Positions 8,756 through 17,334 of a stretch of 64,000 bases of DNA are shown here, in pieces (position 1 is the first letter of the stretch; each line of letters starts with the position of its first letter). The position numbers and the translations under genes are program-made. This stretch comes from JANNRA01 sp031401035 (GTDB taxonomy: Bacteria > Desulfobacterota > Binatia > HRBIN30 > CADEER01): NCBI GenBank assembly GCA_031401035.1, contig JANNRA010000204.1, positions 1 through 64,000 of the forward strand. Reading direction: 5' to 3'. The notes under the pieces were generated by a model. The model saw only the letters and a list, made by a program, of their open reading frames with translations. It made no database searches and was not told the origin of the DNA.

Positions 8756-10348
8756 TCACCCTCTATTCCACCTCGCCACCACCTGCGCCGCGACGATCAA
8801 GCCGCTGACAACGACGACCCACTCCCCACCGCGCACGTACACCGTCCGGTCATCCCGCACCTCGACCTCGTACACCAGCGTACCCGCCGCCCCGTACGGC
8901 AGCGAGGCCACCACCTCGCCGCGCGGGTCGATCACCGCGCTGATACCGGAATTCGACGCCCGCACCAGCCAGCGCCGCGTCTCCACCGCGCGCAGCCGCG
9001 TCATCTCCAGATGCTGCGCCGCGACGCGCGGATCGGCGAACCACGCGTCGTCGGTCAGGTTGACCAGCACCTGCGCCCCGTCGCGCACCAGCCCGTTGAA
9101 CCACCCCGGCACGATCGCCTCGACGCAGATCGCCGGCCCGATGCCGACGCCACGCGCCGCCGGCGCCGCGGAGCCGTCCGTTGCGACGCGCATCACCTCT
9201 CGCCCCGCGCCCGGCACCAGCTCGGCTCTGGCTCGCCAGCCCGGCACCCAGGCCGCGACCGCAGGGACATACTCCCCGAACGGCACCAGCATGAGCTTGT
9301 GGTAGGCCTGCAGCGTCTCGCCCTCGGTGCCGGCGGGCCTCGGCGAGACTAACAGCGCGGCGTTCCGGTCGCCGCCGCCGCGCCCGTCACCGTCAACCGC
9401 GCCGAACAGCAGCGGCGTGCGCAGCGACTCGACCAACGCCTGCACGTCGCCGCGCAATCCAGGATTGAGCCGCACCAGCGCGCGCAGCGTCGACTCCGGC
9501 CACACGATCAGGTCGGCCTGGCCGGCGAGCGGCCGCGTCAGCGCCGTGTAAGTCTCCCACGCGCGCGCGTTCGCCGCGCCGAGGTCGCCGCCGGCAGCCA
9601 ACGCCCCCTGCACCCCTGCGACGCGCCGCCGCGGCCACGACGTGCCGTCGTCGCGCGCCGCCGCCGCGCCGCCGACCCAGACGGCCAACAGCGTCAGCCC
9701 CGCCAAAAGCGCGCAGCGCGCGGAGCGACCGCGGTCGGTTCGCAGTTGCAGGAGGGATGCCGCGAACATCCCGTTGACCAGCACGACGAAAAAGGTCAGC
9801 GCGTGCGCGCCGCCGAGCGCCGCAAGTTGCCGCGGCGCCCGCAGCGGCCCGAGCAGCGAGCCCAGTGCCCACGGCAGCACCTGCGGGAACGCCCACTCCA
9901 CCAGCGCCCACGCCGCGGCGACCGCCAACGCAGCCGACGCGCCGGGGACCTCGCCCGATGCCCGCTCCCGCCACAACCATCCCGCCGCCACCGCGGCGAG
10001 TGCGAACTGGCCCTGGTGATAGAGCACGAAGACTATCGCGAAGCCGCTCGCCGCCGCTGACGACACGCCCTGCAGCCTCGCGGCAACCGGCGCCATCGAC
10101 GGGATACCGACGCCGTAGACGATCAACCCACACGCACCGCCCGCCAACGCGGCCAACATCCAGCCGCCGCATCGCAGCGCCAGCAGCAGGGGCACCAAGG
10201 CGACGAACACCAGCTCGGGAGCGCCATCGGGCGGCCGCGCCGCCGCCACCAGCGCGCCGCTCGCCATCCCCAGCGCTACCCCGCCCGCGAGCCGTCTGGA
10301 TCCCCCCGACGCGCCGGGTGAAGCCGTCACTCGCGCGGCATCTCCCAC
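8756..10348 (-). CDS. lnt: Apolipoprotein N-acyltransferase
   Basis: 530 residues. Transfers the third acyl chain from a phospholipid to the N-terminal Cys of lipoproteins in the inner membrane. About six hydrophobic segments (residues 20-235) precede a nitrilase-type domain. Catalytic triad motifs are present: Glu in VWPESTLR, Lys in YHKLMLVPFGEYVP and Cys in ICVEAI. A terminal hydrophobic helix follows. Length matches the family (about 500-530). The start overlaps the 3' end of the upstream small gene by 22 bp. Two lipoprotein genes end just beyond its 3' end on the other strand. Confidence 0.93.
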   Translation of the reverse strand: MGDAARVTASPGASGGSRRLAGGVALGMASGALVAAARPPDGAPELVFVALVPLLLALRCGGWMLAALAGGACGLIVYGVGIPSMAPVAARLQGVSSAAASGFAIVFVLYHQGQFALAAVAAGWLWRERASGEVPGASAALAVAAAWALVEWAFPQVLPWALGSLLGPLRAPRQLAALGGAHALTFFVVLVNGMFAASLLQLRTDRGRSARCALLAGLTLLAVWVGGAAAARDDGTSWPRRRVAGVQGALAAGGDLGAANARAWETYTALTRPLAGQADLIVWPESTLRALVRLNPGLRGDVQALVESLRTPLLFGAVDGDGRGGGDRNAALLVSPRPAGTEGETLQAYHKLMLVPFGEYVPAVAAWVPGWRARAELVPGAGREVMRVATDGSAAPAARGVGIGPAICVEAIVPGWFNGLVRDGAQVLVNLTDDAWFADPRVAAQHLEMTRLRAVETRRWLVRASNSGISAVIDPRGEVVASLPYGAAGTLVYEVEVRDDRTVYVRGGEWVVVVSGLIVAAQVVARWNRG

Positions 10349-10785
10349 TCCCAGGTTCCCACTTCCCCCGTGCGATCCTGGTAGCGCCCATGCACGCGAC
10401 CACCATCCTCCGCCGTGCCAGTGAAGGTCGCCACCTGCCGTCCCTTCTCGTCACTGAGCGTTCCCCACACCGCGCCTCCTTCCTCCATCCGCCCGGTTAT
10501 CGAGCCCCGCGCCATGAGAGGTGACCCAGCAATCGTTACCGGCCCCTCAATCACGCCGTCGCGGTTCGCGACCTCAACGCTCCAGTGCTGCGGCCCTCGG
10601 GCTCGCACATCTGCAGAGGCTCCCCACAGCCCCGCCCCTGCGACAGTAGCGCCTTGTCTAAGCGCCTGCGCGATTCCGCCGATCCCAATGACTGCTCCGG
10701 CCGAGGCTGCTAGGATACCTACGGTCGCAGCAGCCAGCACGGTGCCCCACAAGCTAACGGAACGATGTAGCTCGGCTCTTATCAT
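10327..10785 (-). CDS. Small membrane-anchored protein of unknown function
   Basis: 152 residues. One N-terminal hydrophobic helix (about 12-45, Ala/Gly-rich) is followed by a soluble part rich in short beta strands with Gly turns (GSITGRMEEGGAVWGTLSD, GRVHGRYQD), ending in WEWEMPRE. GAGGGGAG-like Shine-Dalgarno sequence (GAGGGGAG) sits just ahead of the ATG. It overlaps lnt by 22 bp and is probably co-transcribed. No family recognised. Confidence 0.65.
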   Translation of the reverse strand: MIRAELHRSVSLWGTVLAAATVGILAASAGAVIGIGGIAQALRQGATVAGAGLWGASADVRARGPQHWSVEVANRDGVIEGPVTIAGSPLMARGSITGRMEEGGAVWGTLSDEKGRQVATFTGTAEDGGRVHGRYQDRTGEVGTWEWEMPRE

Positions 10786-11089
10786 TGAACTCCCCTCGGT
10801 CGCTGCCTACTCCCATTCGACATCGTCGAACAGCGTGCCAGCAGGATCGTCATGACCCTGCGTGACCCCACGGTTCGGAACTGGAGAACTACAGGCCTCG
10901 GAGAGGCACGGCTTACCCACGCATCCCGCCCGCCGCACAACTCCTCTTACTCCCTGCCAGCTCCCTGCCAGAATCGACCGACATCCCCAGCCCTACTTCC
11001 TGACGCCCGCTGGTTGCTGAAGTATAGGATAGACGTTCATTCGGAGACACTCGGGATGTCGTCAATGCACTTTCAGGCGACTACTATAC
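10786..11089. other. Lower-GC intergenic stretch with short decayed reading frames
   Basis: No complete gene is visible. On the minus strand a frame ending at 10807 (last residues AGTLFDDVEWE) can be read back to GTG 10938 (43 codons), and a 15-codon ATG frame starts at 11040; neither has a convincing ribosome site. An 11-bp direct repeat (ctccctgccag type) occurs twice in tandem at 10951-10971. Base composition is visibly lower in GC than the flanks, as in the adjoining lipoprotein gene and Rhs tail, so this may be debris of imported toxin/immunity DNA. Confidence 0.35.
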
Positions 11090-11659
11090 TCAGTCGCTCG
11101 ACACGAGTGGATTGTACCAGCTCCAAGGATCATCAATTTTCTTGAGTTCGACGTCACAGTTAAATGAACCGTGATCTCCGTTTGACACTTCATAGCTTCC
11201 TTCGATCACTAGCCTAGCGGACATCGGTATATCTTCGATAGGAAGTATCGATTCGAACAGTTCCGCGTCGCGTGGCTGAATCTCGAACGCGCCCTGCAAA
11301 CGAGGTGATGGTGCGAAATCCATACTTGTGCGTGCCCCTGGTTGCGCCAGCCTCAGAACCCTCACCTCCACCCTCAGCTGATGATCTGTCAATGATCGGA
11401 TTGCTAGCGTGCCGCCCAAACCCTTAGATGGGTCGCAGTACAAAGCAACCGGAACAAACGGCGCGGAAATACACCTCCGATGCAGCAAGGGCCCCAAGTC
11501 CTGCGAGTCTAAGCGCAGGGGGCCCTCGGCGCACCAGCCATAGCGGGACAAGCTTTGCAGGGAGAGGCCGGAAACGCGCTGCATGCAACCAACACTCGTC
11601 GCAGCCAGCATTGCAATTGCAATCGATCGCGCCGCGCGGGCGCATTCATACGAACTCAT
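11090..11659 (-). CDS. Lipoprotein overlapping the Rhs gene; candidate immunity protein
   Basis: 189 residues. The signal ARSIAIAMLAATSVGC ends in a lipobox (SVGC). The mature part has a small Cys-containing beta-rich body and ends in DDPWSWYNPLVSSD. The ATG at 11659 overlaps the stop of the Rhs gene in an ATGA arrangement, so the two are translationally coupled. GC content is lower than most of the window, like the Rhs C-terminal segment. A lipoprotein coupled directly behind an Rhs C-terminal domain fits a periplasmic immunity protein. No family was recognised, so the role rests on context only. Confidence 0.7.
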   Translation of the reverse strand: MSSYECARAARSIAIAMLAATSVGCMQRVSGLSLQSLSRYGWCAEGPLRLDSQDLGPLLHRRCISAPFVPVALYCDPSKGLGGTLAIRSLTDHQLRVEVRVLRLAQPGARTSMDFAPSPRLQGAFEIQPRDAELFESILPIEDIPMSARLVIEGSYEVSNGDHGSFNCDVELKKIDDPWSWYNPLVSSD

Positions 11660-14600
11660 GGCCCCGTTGCCCTAGTGTAGAATCTATTCCTGAACGCGAA
11701 GTCCTTGGCGCTTTCGAGGCCAAGAGTGATTGGAGGGTCTGGTGTCCCAGGGTAAAAATGGGAGATCTCGTGTATGAAGGTATCGAGGAAATTCTCGTAT
11801 GAGCTGGCCGCGTTATAATGTGCGCTTGGGTAGAAGGACGATAGACCGAATTCGATGGTCGGCGTAACGAATAGCGAGACGAGCGGCCTAACGCCGGGAA
11901 TTCGCAAGAGCGGCCCACCAGGATATGCAAGGCCAGAAGCCTCCAAATCTGGGTTGAACCTGAATCGACCGCCGTAACTGTCAAATACGTTCAACGAGTC
12001 ACCGGCTTCTCCTCCCCTCATCGTCACATCGGTTCTTGCCGCTTCCATGAACCGATCGAACTGACCTTGAAAGTCGGGGGTCTGGTCGTAGTTGCTCAGC
12101 CCCCTTGGGTCGCTGTTGGTCTTGCCTGCAGACAGAATGCTGGAGGTGTCCGCTCCTAGACCTAAGCCTTCGTACGCTCGCCCCACCGCGAAGGCGAGGG
12201 CTACAACGGAGACAACGAATCCGGCTCCGTTCTCAGACCGCACGGACTGAACCGTCCCGTAACCGGCAGCACCCACCTGAGCAGCGTTGAACGCAGTCGT
12301 GACGGCAGCGCTCTCCAGTGCCCCCACGCCGGCGCTGACCACGCCGAGGCCGACGCCAACTCCTGCGCCGATGGCACCACCGATCAGGCCGGCCTTAAGG
12401 GCTGTCCCCGCGTCTGCACCGCTCGCAGCCGCATCGACTGCCCCCGCTACGAACCCGATCCCGAAGCCGATGAGGAGAGCGATAAGCAGGCCGCCGTCCT
12501 CGCCGTTCGGGTCGGCCGCGTTGATTGGGTTGCCTCCGACGTAGCTGTAGGGGTTGGCGAACTGCGCCTTTGGGTCGTGGGTGAGGAACGATCCGAATAG
12601 CGGGTCATAGAAGCGGGCACCGGCGTATTCCAGGCCCGACGTGACCTCGGTCTCGTAGCCGGTGAACTCCTGGCGATGGGACGGACCGACCGGCGCAACC
12701 GGGTTGCCGTCGGCCTTCAGGCGGGTGCGCGGCTTGCCGTATGGGGTGTAGCGGATGCTCTCGATGTTCAGGCCGGCGCCGTCGGTAATCACCTGCACCG
12801 AGCCGAGGTGGTCGTAGTGGTAGTGGCGCCACTCGGCGCTGCCCTGGCCGCCGGCGTGGGCCGGCGTGGGGATGAGGATGAGCGGCCACGGCAGGGTAGC
12901 GAGGAGCCAGGTGACCGACAGGCTGGCAGCAGGGGCGGCGAGGAGCCGGCGCCTGCTGCGGCGCTGCAAGCGACTCGCCGGGAGTAGGAGCAGGCCGACG
13001 GAGACCACGGCGAAACCGCCGGCGACGGCCAGACGGCCGATCGGCCCGAGCACGACGACCACGGCAGGCGCGTGCGCCGGCACACCGGCGAGGCGCACCG
13101 CGTCGCCGAACAGGCCGGCTGTCTGCGTCTCCCAGCTCACGTCGGTGCCGCGGCGCGAGGCGATGCGTTGGCCGCCGAACCAGTAGTAGCGCTGGTAGTA
13201 GGTCACCGTGCCCTCGTCCGAGGTCTCCGCCAGCGGGCCGTAATAGCGCACGCTGGCGTTGGCGGCGCCGGTGGAGACCTGGACGGTCTTCTGGCCGCCG
13301 TAGTCGTAGACGACGCGCACGGCGCTGGTGGGCGCGCCGGCGACGGTGATGGTCTTGACGCGATCGTCCTCGTCGTAGGTGTAAACTTGTGCGGAGTTGT
13401 CCTTGCGCTCGCGGTTGCCGTTGAGGTCGTGGGCGATCGCCTTCGCCACGCCTGCGGTGGTCGCCGTCGTCGCCTGGTGCGGGCGGGTCGGCGTCCCGTA
13501 GGTCAGCGTCACCGCGCCGACCTGGCTGATGTTGCCAACCGGGTCGTAGCCGTACGTCTCGCTGAGGCTGGTGCCGGTCAGCGACAGGAGGCGGCCGGCG
13601 AAGTCATACGTGTAGTCGGCCTCGTTCGACAGCGGCGCGGCGGTATGGCGGTGATCGATGACGCTCTTCAGGAAGCCGCGCCGGTCGTAATCGTCGTACT
13701 CGAGGTTCAGGTACACGAGGTCGGCCTGCCGGGCGACATACCGGGTGCGCAGGGCGTGGTCCTCGGCGAACTGCGCCGAGCCCGGCGCGCCGTGATAGGA
13801 TGCGGCGTCGACCACGCCGTTGCCGCGCTCCAAGCGCAGCAGGCGGCCGAAGAGGTCGTAGCCGGCGCAGTCGACGATGGTGTCAACCTCCGTGCCGCTG
13901 GTGCGCAGCAGCGACTCGGGCTGGCCGACGGCGTCGTAGATCGACTCGACGAACTCGCCACCGGGGTAGTGCGTCTTCCAGACGCGGTCGGCGTCGTCGT
14001 ACTCGTAGCTGGACGTCGCCGCAGTCGTCGCGCCGTCGTCGGTGATCTCCTTGCGTTCCTGCACCCTGCGGCCGCGCAGGTCGTAGCGATAGCTCGCCTC
14101 GCCGCTGCGGTCGCGCACCGCGGTGAGGCGGCCGACGCCGCGATTGGCCTGCCCCCCCTGCACGCTCTGGTCGTCGTACTCGTACTCGATCGCGCCGACC
14201 CCCAGGCACGTCAGCGCCTGCGGCGTGTCGTTGGCGAAGTAGAACTTCTTCGTCGGCCGGTTCAATTCGTCGTAGCAGAGCTCGATGTGCTGGCCGGCCT
14301 TCGGGTCGTTCTGGAAGGTCAGATTGCTGCCTTCGTCGTAGCCGTAGCTCCAGGTCCCGGAGTTGGGATCAACGGTGGTGAGCTTGCGGCCGAGCAGGTC
14401 GTAGGTGTGCGTGACCGTGGTCGCGGTGAGGCCCGCGACCTTGGTGGTCAGCACACGTCCAGCGCCGTCGTAGGAGGTGTCGGTGCGGGTGTAGGGCGCG
14501 GTGGCGCCGGGGGCGTCGAACACCTCGCTCAGGATCACGCGTCCGTAGGTGTCGACCGTCTGCGCGGCCTTGTGCCCCTCGCCGTCGTACGCAGTGGTCT

Positions 14601-17334
14601 TCTTCGGCCCGTACTCGGTGAGCAGCGTACGCCCGCTCCCCGCGGCGCCGTCGTCGGGCCGCGTGACGCGGTTCGGACGGCCGAGGGGATCGCGATGCGG
14701 ACCGCCGGCCAATACGTACTCGCTGCGGGTGACGCCGTTGTTGCGGGTGCCGAACGGAGCGCCATAGGGATCGTACTGCGCGATCGGCTGACCGGCGGCG
14801 TTGTAGAGTGTGTCGCCGGAGATCACCGTCTGCTCGCTGGCCGCGCAGCTCGCGGCGGAGGCGACCAAGCGCGGCGTGGCGCTGTAGCGCGGCCGCGCCA
14901 GTGCGTCGAAGTACTGCGTCGTCTTCAGATAGCCGCCGGCCTGCTGCGGTTCGCGCCGCTCGACCTCGACGTACGAATAGCGATCGGCGGGGGTACCGGC
15001 GGCAAAGTGGTAGGCGTAGCGCTCCCATTTGGTCGCCGCCTCGGCGCCGTCGCAGTTTGCCGGTGCATGCGGCGGGCGGACGACGTAGCTCGGCCGGCCG
15101 GCCGGATCGTACCCGTAGCAGGTGAATTGCCCGTTCGGGTCGCGCATCGATTTCGGTTTGCCCCAGCGATAGTCGATGGCGGTCTGCACTTCGTGCAGCT
15201 TGGCGTTTCGTTCGGTCACGGGATGCAGGCCGAGGCTGTCGTAGATCGACCGAGTGCGGTTGCCGCGTTCGTCCCAGGTATCGGTGACGTTGCCGAACCC
15301 GTCGTACTGCATCGTCACCGCGACCCGCGTCGTCGCATTTACCGCCGACTCGACCTTGGTCACGGCGCCCTTGTCGACGCTGCCGGTCGCCGCCATGCCG
15401 TCGTAGTAGAACCACTTTTCGACGAACTTGAGCTCGCCGCCACCGCAGGTCGAGAGGTTGGTGCCAGAGACGGTGGCGCGCGAGTACGCGACGGTGGAGG
15501 CGGGCTTGTTGTAGACCGGGATCGCGGCCCCGGACTGCGGGGAGGCGAACGTCGTGACGGTCGCGACGCAGTCCTTGCCGTCACCGCCCGCGGTGCGGAC
15601 CGCCGACACGTTGCCGTAGGTGTCAGGCGTGGACAGCTCGCGCACGACTTCATGATTGCCACCGGCGTAGTTCTCGGACTTGACGTTCTTGGTCAGGTAG
15701 ACCTGCGTGCGCACCGAAGCCGGCGTCCCGATCGCGCCGCTGGACCAGATGTTCGTGTCGGTCGCCACCAGCGGCACCGAGGGATCGTTGAGGTAGTTCC
15801 CGGCGAGTCGATCGGTGCGCAGTACCTTGCCCTTGGTTTCGCGCGTCTGCGAGAAGCGCGTCAGCGTCGTCGCATCGCTCCGCTGCCCGACGGCCGGATC
15901 GCCGCGGTGGATCTGATAGACGAAGCGAAAGCCGCGAAACTCGCGCGTGGCGACATCGAAGCGCCCGTCCTGATAGACGAACTCGGTGACCAGCTCGTTG
16001 CCGCTGCTGATGCAGGGGTTGGCGGTGGAGAAGAGATCGATCCCCGCGCCGGGCGTGCACAGGCCATCGGTGCGGCGGAACCCCTCCACTAGCCAGGTGA
16101 TGCTGGGCAGATCCTCGATGCCGTCGCCGCCGGTGTTGTCGTACATCGTCGACGGCTGGTAGCGGATGGCGGTGCTGCCGTTGAGGCCGTTGCGGATGAC
16201 GGTGAGCAGGTTCGGCTTGACGGCGTTCAGGTTGCGCTCGATGGTCCACGTGCCGCCGCTGACGCTGGTGACGCGGTCGAGCATGCCGTCGCCGTCGAGG
16301 TCGACCATCTCGACGTTGTCGTAGCTGTCGCCGCTGCCTCCGGAGTAGGTGCGACGGATGGGGCCGCGGATCGCGCCCGGGCCTTCGAGCTTGAGGGCCA
16401 GGCCGTGACTCTGCAGTTCGCCGCCGCTGTTCAGGAACACCCACCAGTCGTCGGCTACGTCCACGACGACGAGATCGGGCAGCCCGTCGCCGTTGACGTC
16501 GAACAGATCCGCCATCGTCTTGCCGCCAGGGATCCAGCGGCGGATCGCGCTGTCCGCGTAGCCGTTCCATTCCGGCAGCGGGTAGGTTCGCGGCGCGAGT
16601 TCAAAGCCCTGTCCGGTGCCGCGGTAGACGTCGAGGCAGTCGTTGTAGGGCTCCAGCACGCCATCGCCATCGGGATCGGTCTGGCACTGCTTCGGCACCG
16701 TGTCGGCTCTGGTGACGAGATAGTCGAGCAGACCGTCACCGTCCATGTCCACCATCTGCTTGGTCACCGCTCCGCCGAGATCGGCGACGCCGCCCTGATC
16801 GGAAATGTACTGCGACGGCGCCTTGAAGTAGGGCAGCGGTGTCGTAGTGAATCCGGCACCAGTATTGACATACACCTGCCATGAGAATGGCGCGGTGCCC
16901 GTGCCACCCGGTGCGACGATGAGGTCCGGTCGCCCGTCGGCGTTGACGTCGACGGTGTCCTGCAACGTTCGGGTGTTGAAGTTGCCGAACATGTCGTCGG
17001 TCTTCTGGTCCCTACGGACATAGGTGTGCGGGGCCGGCCAGCTCACCGCTGCGGCGAATCCCCCAACCGGCGTGCCGGTTCCACCTGGCGCTACGCGATA
17101 CCCCGGATACACGGTCCAGGGCGTACCCGTGGCAATCACGTAGTCGGGGATGCCGTCGCCGGTGATGTCGAAGGTATCGCGCATGGTGCAGGTGTTGCCC
17201 GGCCCCGGCAGGTTGCAGTCGTTGATGGCGCGGATGAAGCGGTTCGGCGGCACCGGCGAGACGCCCCAGGTGTTGCTGTGAAAGCGGAATCCGCCCGGTG
17301 TGCCGTCCGGGTTGAGAAAGCCGGGATTCACCAC
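11656..17334 (-). CDS. Rhs/YD-repeat protein, main part, with C-terminal HExxH domain
   Basis: 1892 codons from GTG 17334, in frame with the separate N-terminal part beyond a TAG at 17335-17337. Order: FG-GAP/VCBS repeats (about 1-370), TcdB-middle-like region, YD repeats (about 560-1470), a hydrophobic hairpin (about 1425-1490), Rhs core (YDHLGSVQVITD, ARFYDPLFGSFLTHDP, NPYSYVGGNPINAADPNG), a Gly/Ala hydrophobic stretch (about 1610-1700) and a variable C-terminal domain (about 1715-1892). The last domain has FIHEISHFYP (HEISH at 1855-1859, HExxH), the zinc-binding motif of metallopeptidases, and lower GC than the core. Rhs proteins wrap and deliver such C-terminal toxins. Whether this part is still expressed depends on the upstream stop. 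Confidence 0.85.
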   Translation of the reverse strand: MVNPGFLNPDGTPGGFRFHSNTWGVSPVPPNRFIRAINDCNLPGPGNTCTMRDTFDITGDGIPDYVIATGTPWTVYPGYRVAPGGTGTPVGGFAAAVSWPAPHTYVRRDQKTDDMFGNFNTRTLQDTVDVNADGRPDLIVAPGGTGTAPFSWQVYVNTGAGFTTTPLPYFKAPSQYISDQGGVADLGGAVTKQMVDMDGDGLLDYLVTRADTVPKQCQTDPDGDGVLEPYNDCLDVYRGTGQGFELAPRTYPLPEWNGYADSAIRRWIPGGKTMADLFDVNGDGLPDLVVVDVADDWWVFLNSGGELQSHGLALKLEGPGAIRGPIRRTYSGGSGDSYDNVEMVDLDGDGMLDRVTSVSGGTWTIERNLNAVKPNLLTVIRNGLNGSTAIRYQPSTMYDNTGGDGIEDLPSITWLVEGFRRTDGLCTPGAGIDLFSTANPCISSGNELVTEFVYQDGRFDVATREFRGFRFVYQIHRGDPAVGQRSDATTLTRFSQTRETKGKVLRTDRLAGNYLNDPSVPLVATDTNIWSSGAIGTPASVRTQVYLTKNVKSENYAGGNHEVVRELSTPDTYGNVSAVRTAGGDGKDCVATVTTFASPQSGAAIPVYNKPASTVAYSRATVSGTNLSTCGGGELKFVEKWFYYDGMAATGSVDKGAVTKVESAVNATTRVAVTMQYDGFGNVTDTWDERGNRTRSIYDSLGLHPVTERNAKLHEVQTAIDYRWGKPKSMRDPNGQFTCYGYDPAGRPSYVVRPPHAPANCDGAEAATKWERYAYHFAAGTPADRYSYVEVERREPQQAGGYLKTTQYFDALARPRYSATPRLVASAASCAASEQTVISGDTLYNAAGQPIAQYDPYGAPFGTRNNGVTRSEYVLAGGPHRDPLGRPNRVTRPDDGAAGSGRTLLTEYGPKKTTAYDGEGHKAAQTVDTYGRVILSEVFDAPGATAPYTRTDTSYDGAGRVLTTKVAGLTATTVTHTYDLLGRKLTTVDPNSGTWSYGYDEGSNLTFQNDPKAGQHIELCYDELNRPTKKFYFANDTPQALTCLGVGAIEYEYDDQSVQGGQANRGVGRLTAVRDRSGEASYRYDLRGRRVQERKEITDDGATTAATSSYEYDDADRVWKTHYPGGEFVESIYDAVGQPESLLRTSGTEVDTIVDCAGYDLFGRLLRLERGNGVVDAASYHGAPGSAQFAEDHALRTRYVARQADLVYLNLEYDDYDRRGFLKSVIDHRHTAAPLSNEADYTYDFAGRLLSLTGTSLSETYGYDPVGNISQVGAVTLTYGTPTRPHQATTATTAGVAKAIAHDLNGNRERKDNSAQVYTYDEDDRVKTITVAGAPTSAVRVVYDYGGQKTVQVSTGAANASVRYYGPLAETSDEGTVTYYQRYYWFGGQRIASRRGTDVSWETQTAGLFGDAVRLAGVPAHAPAVVVVLGPIGRLAVAGGFAVVSVGLLLLPASRLQRRSRRRLLAAPAASLSVTWLLATLPWPLILIPTPAHAGGQGSAEWRHYHYDHLGSVQVITDGAGLNIESIRYTPYGKPRTRLKADGNPVAPVGPSHRQEFTGYETEVTSGLEYAGARFYDPLFGSFLTHDPKAQFANPYSYVGGNPINAADPNGEDGGLLIALLIGFGIGFVAGAVDAAASGADAGTALKAGLIGGAIGAGVGVGLGVVSAGVGALESAAVTTAFNAAQVGAAGYGTVQSVRSENGAGFVVSVVALAFAVGRAYEGLGLGADTSSILSAGKTNSDPRGLSNYDQTPDFQGQFDRFMEAARTDVTMRGGEAGDSLNVFDSYGGRFRFNPDLEASGLAYPGGPLLRIPGVRPLVSLFVTPTIEFGLSSFYPSAHYNAASSYENFLDTFIHEISHFYPGTPDPPITLGLESAKDFAFRNRFYTRATGP

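Noticed and set aside
10852..11145. 97-codon forward frame in the low-GC tract
   Set aside because: No ribosome site or domain; overlaps the end of the lipoprotein gene on the other strand.
13072..16092. 1006-codon forward open frame inside the Rhs gene
   Set aside because: Opposite strand of clear YD repeats; no domain and no ribosome site.
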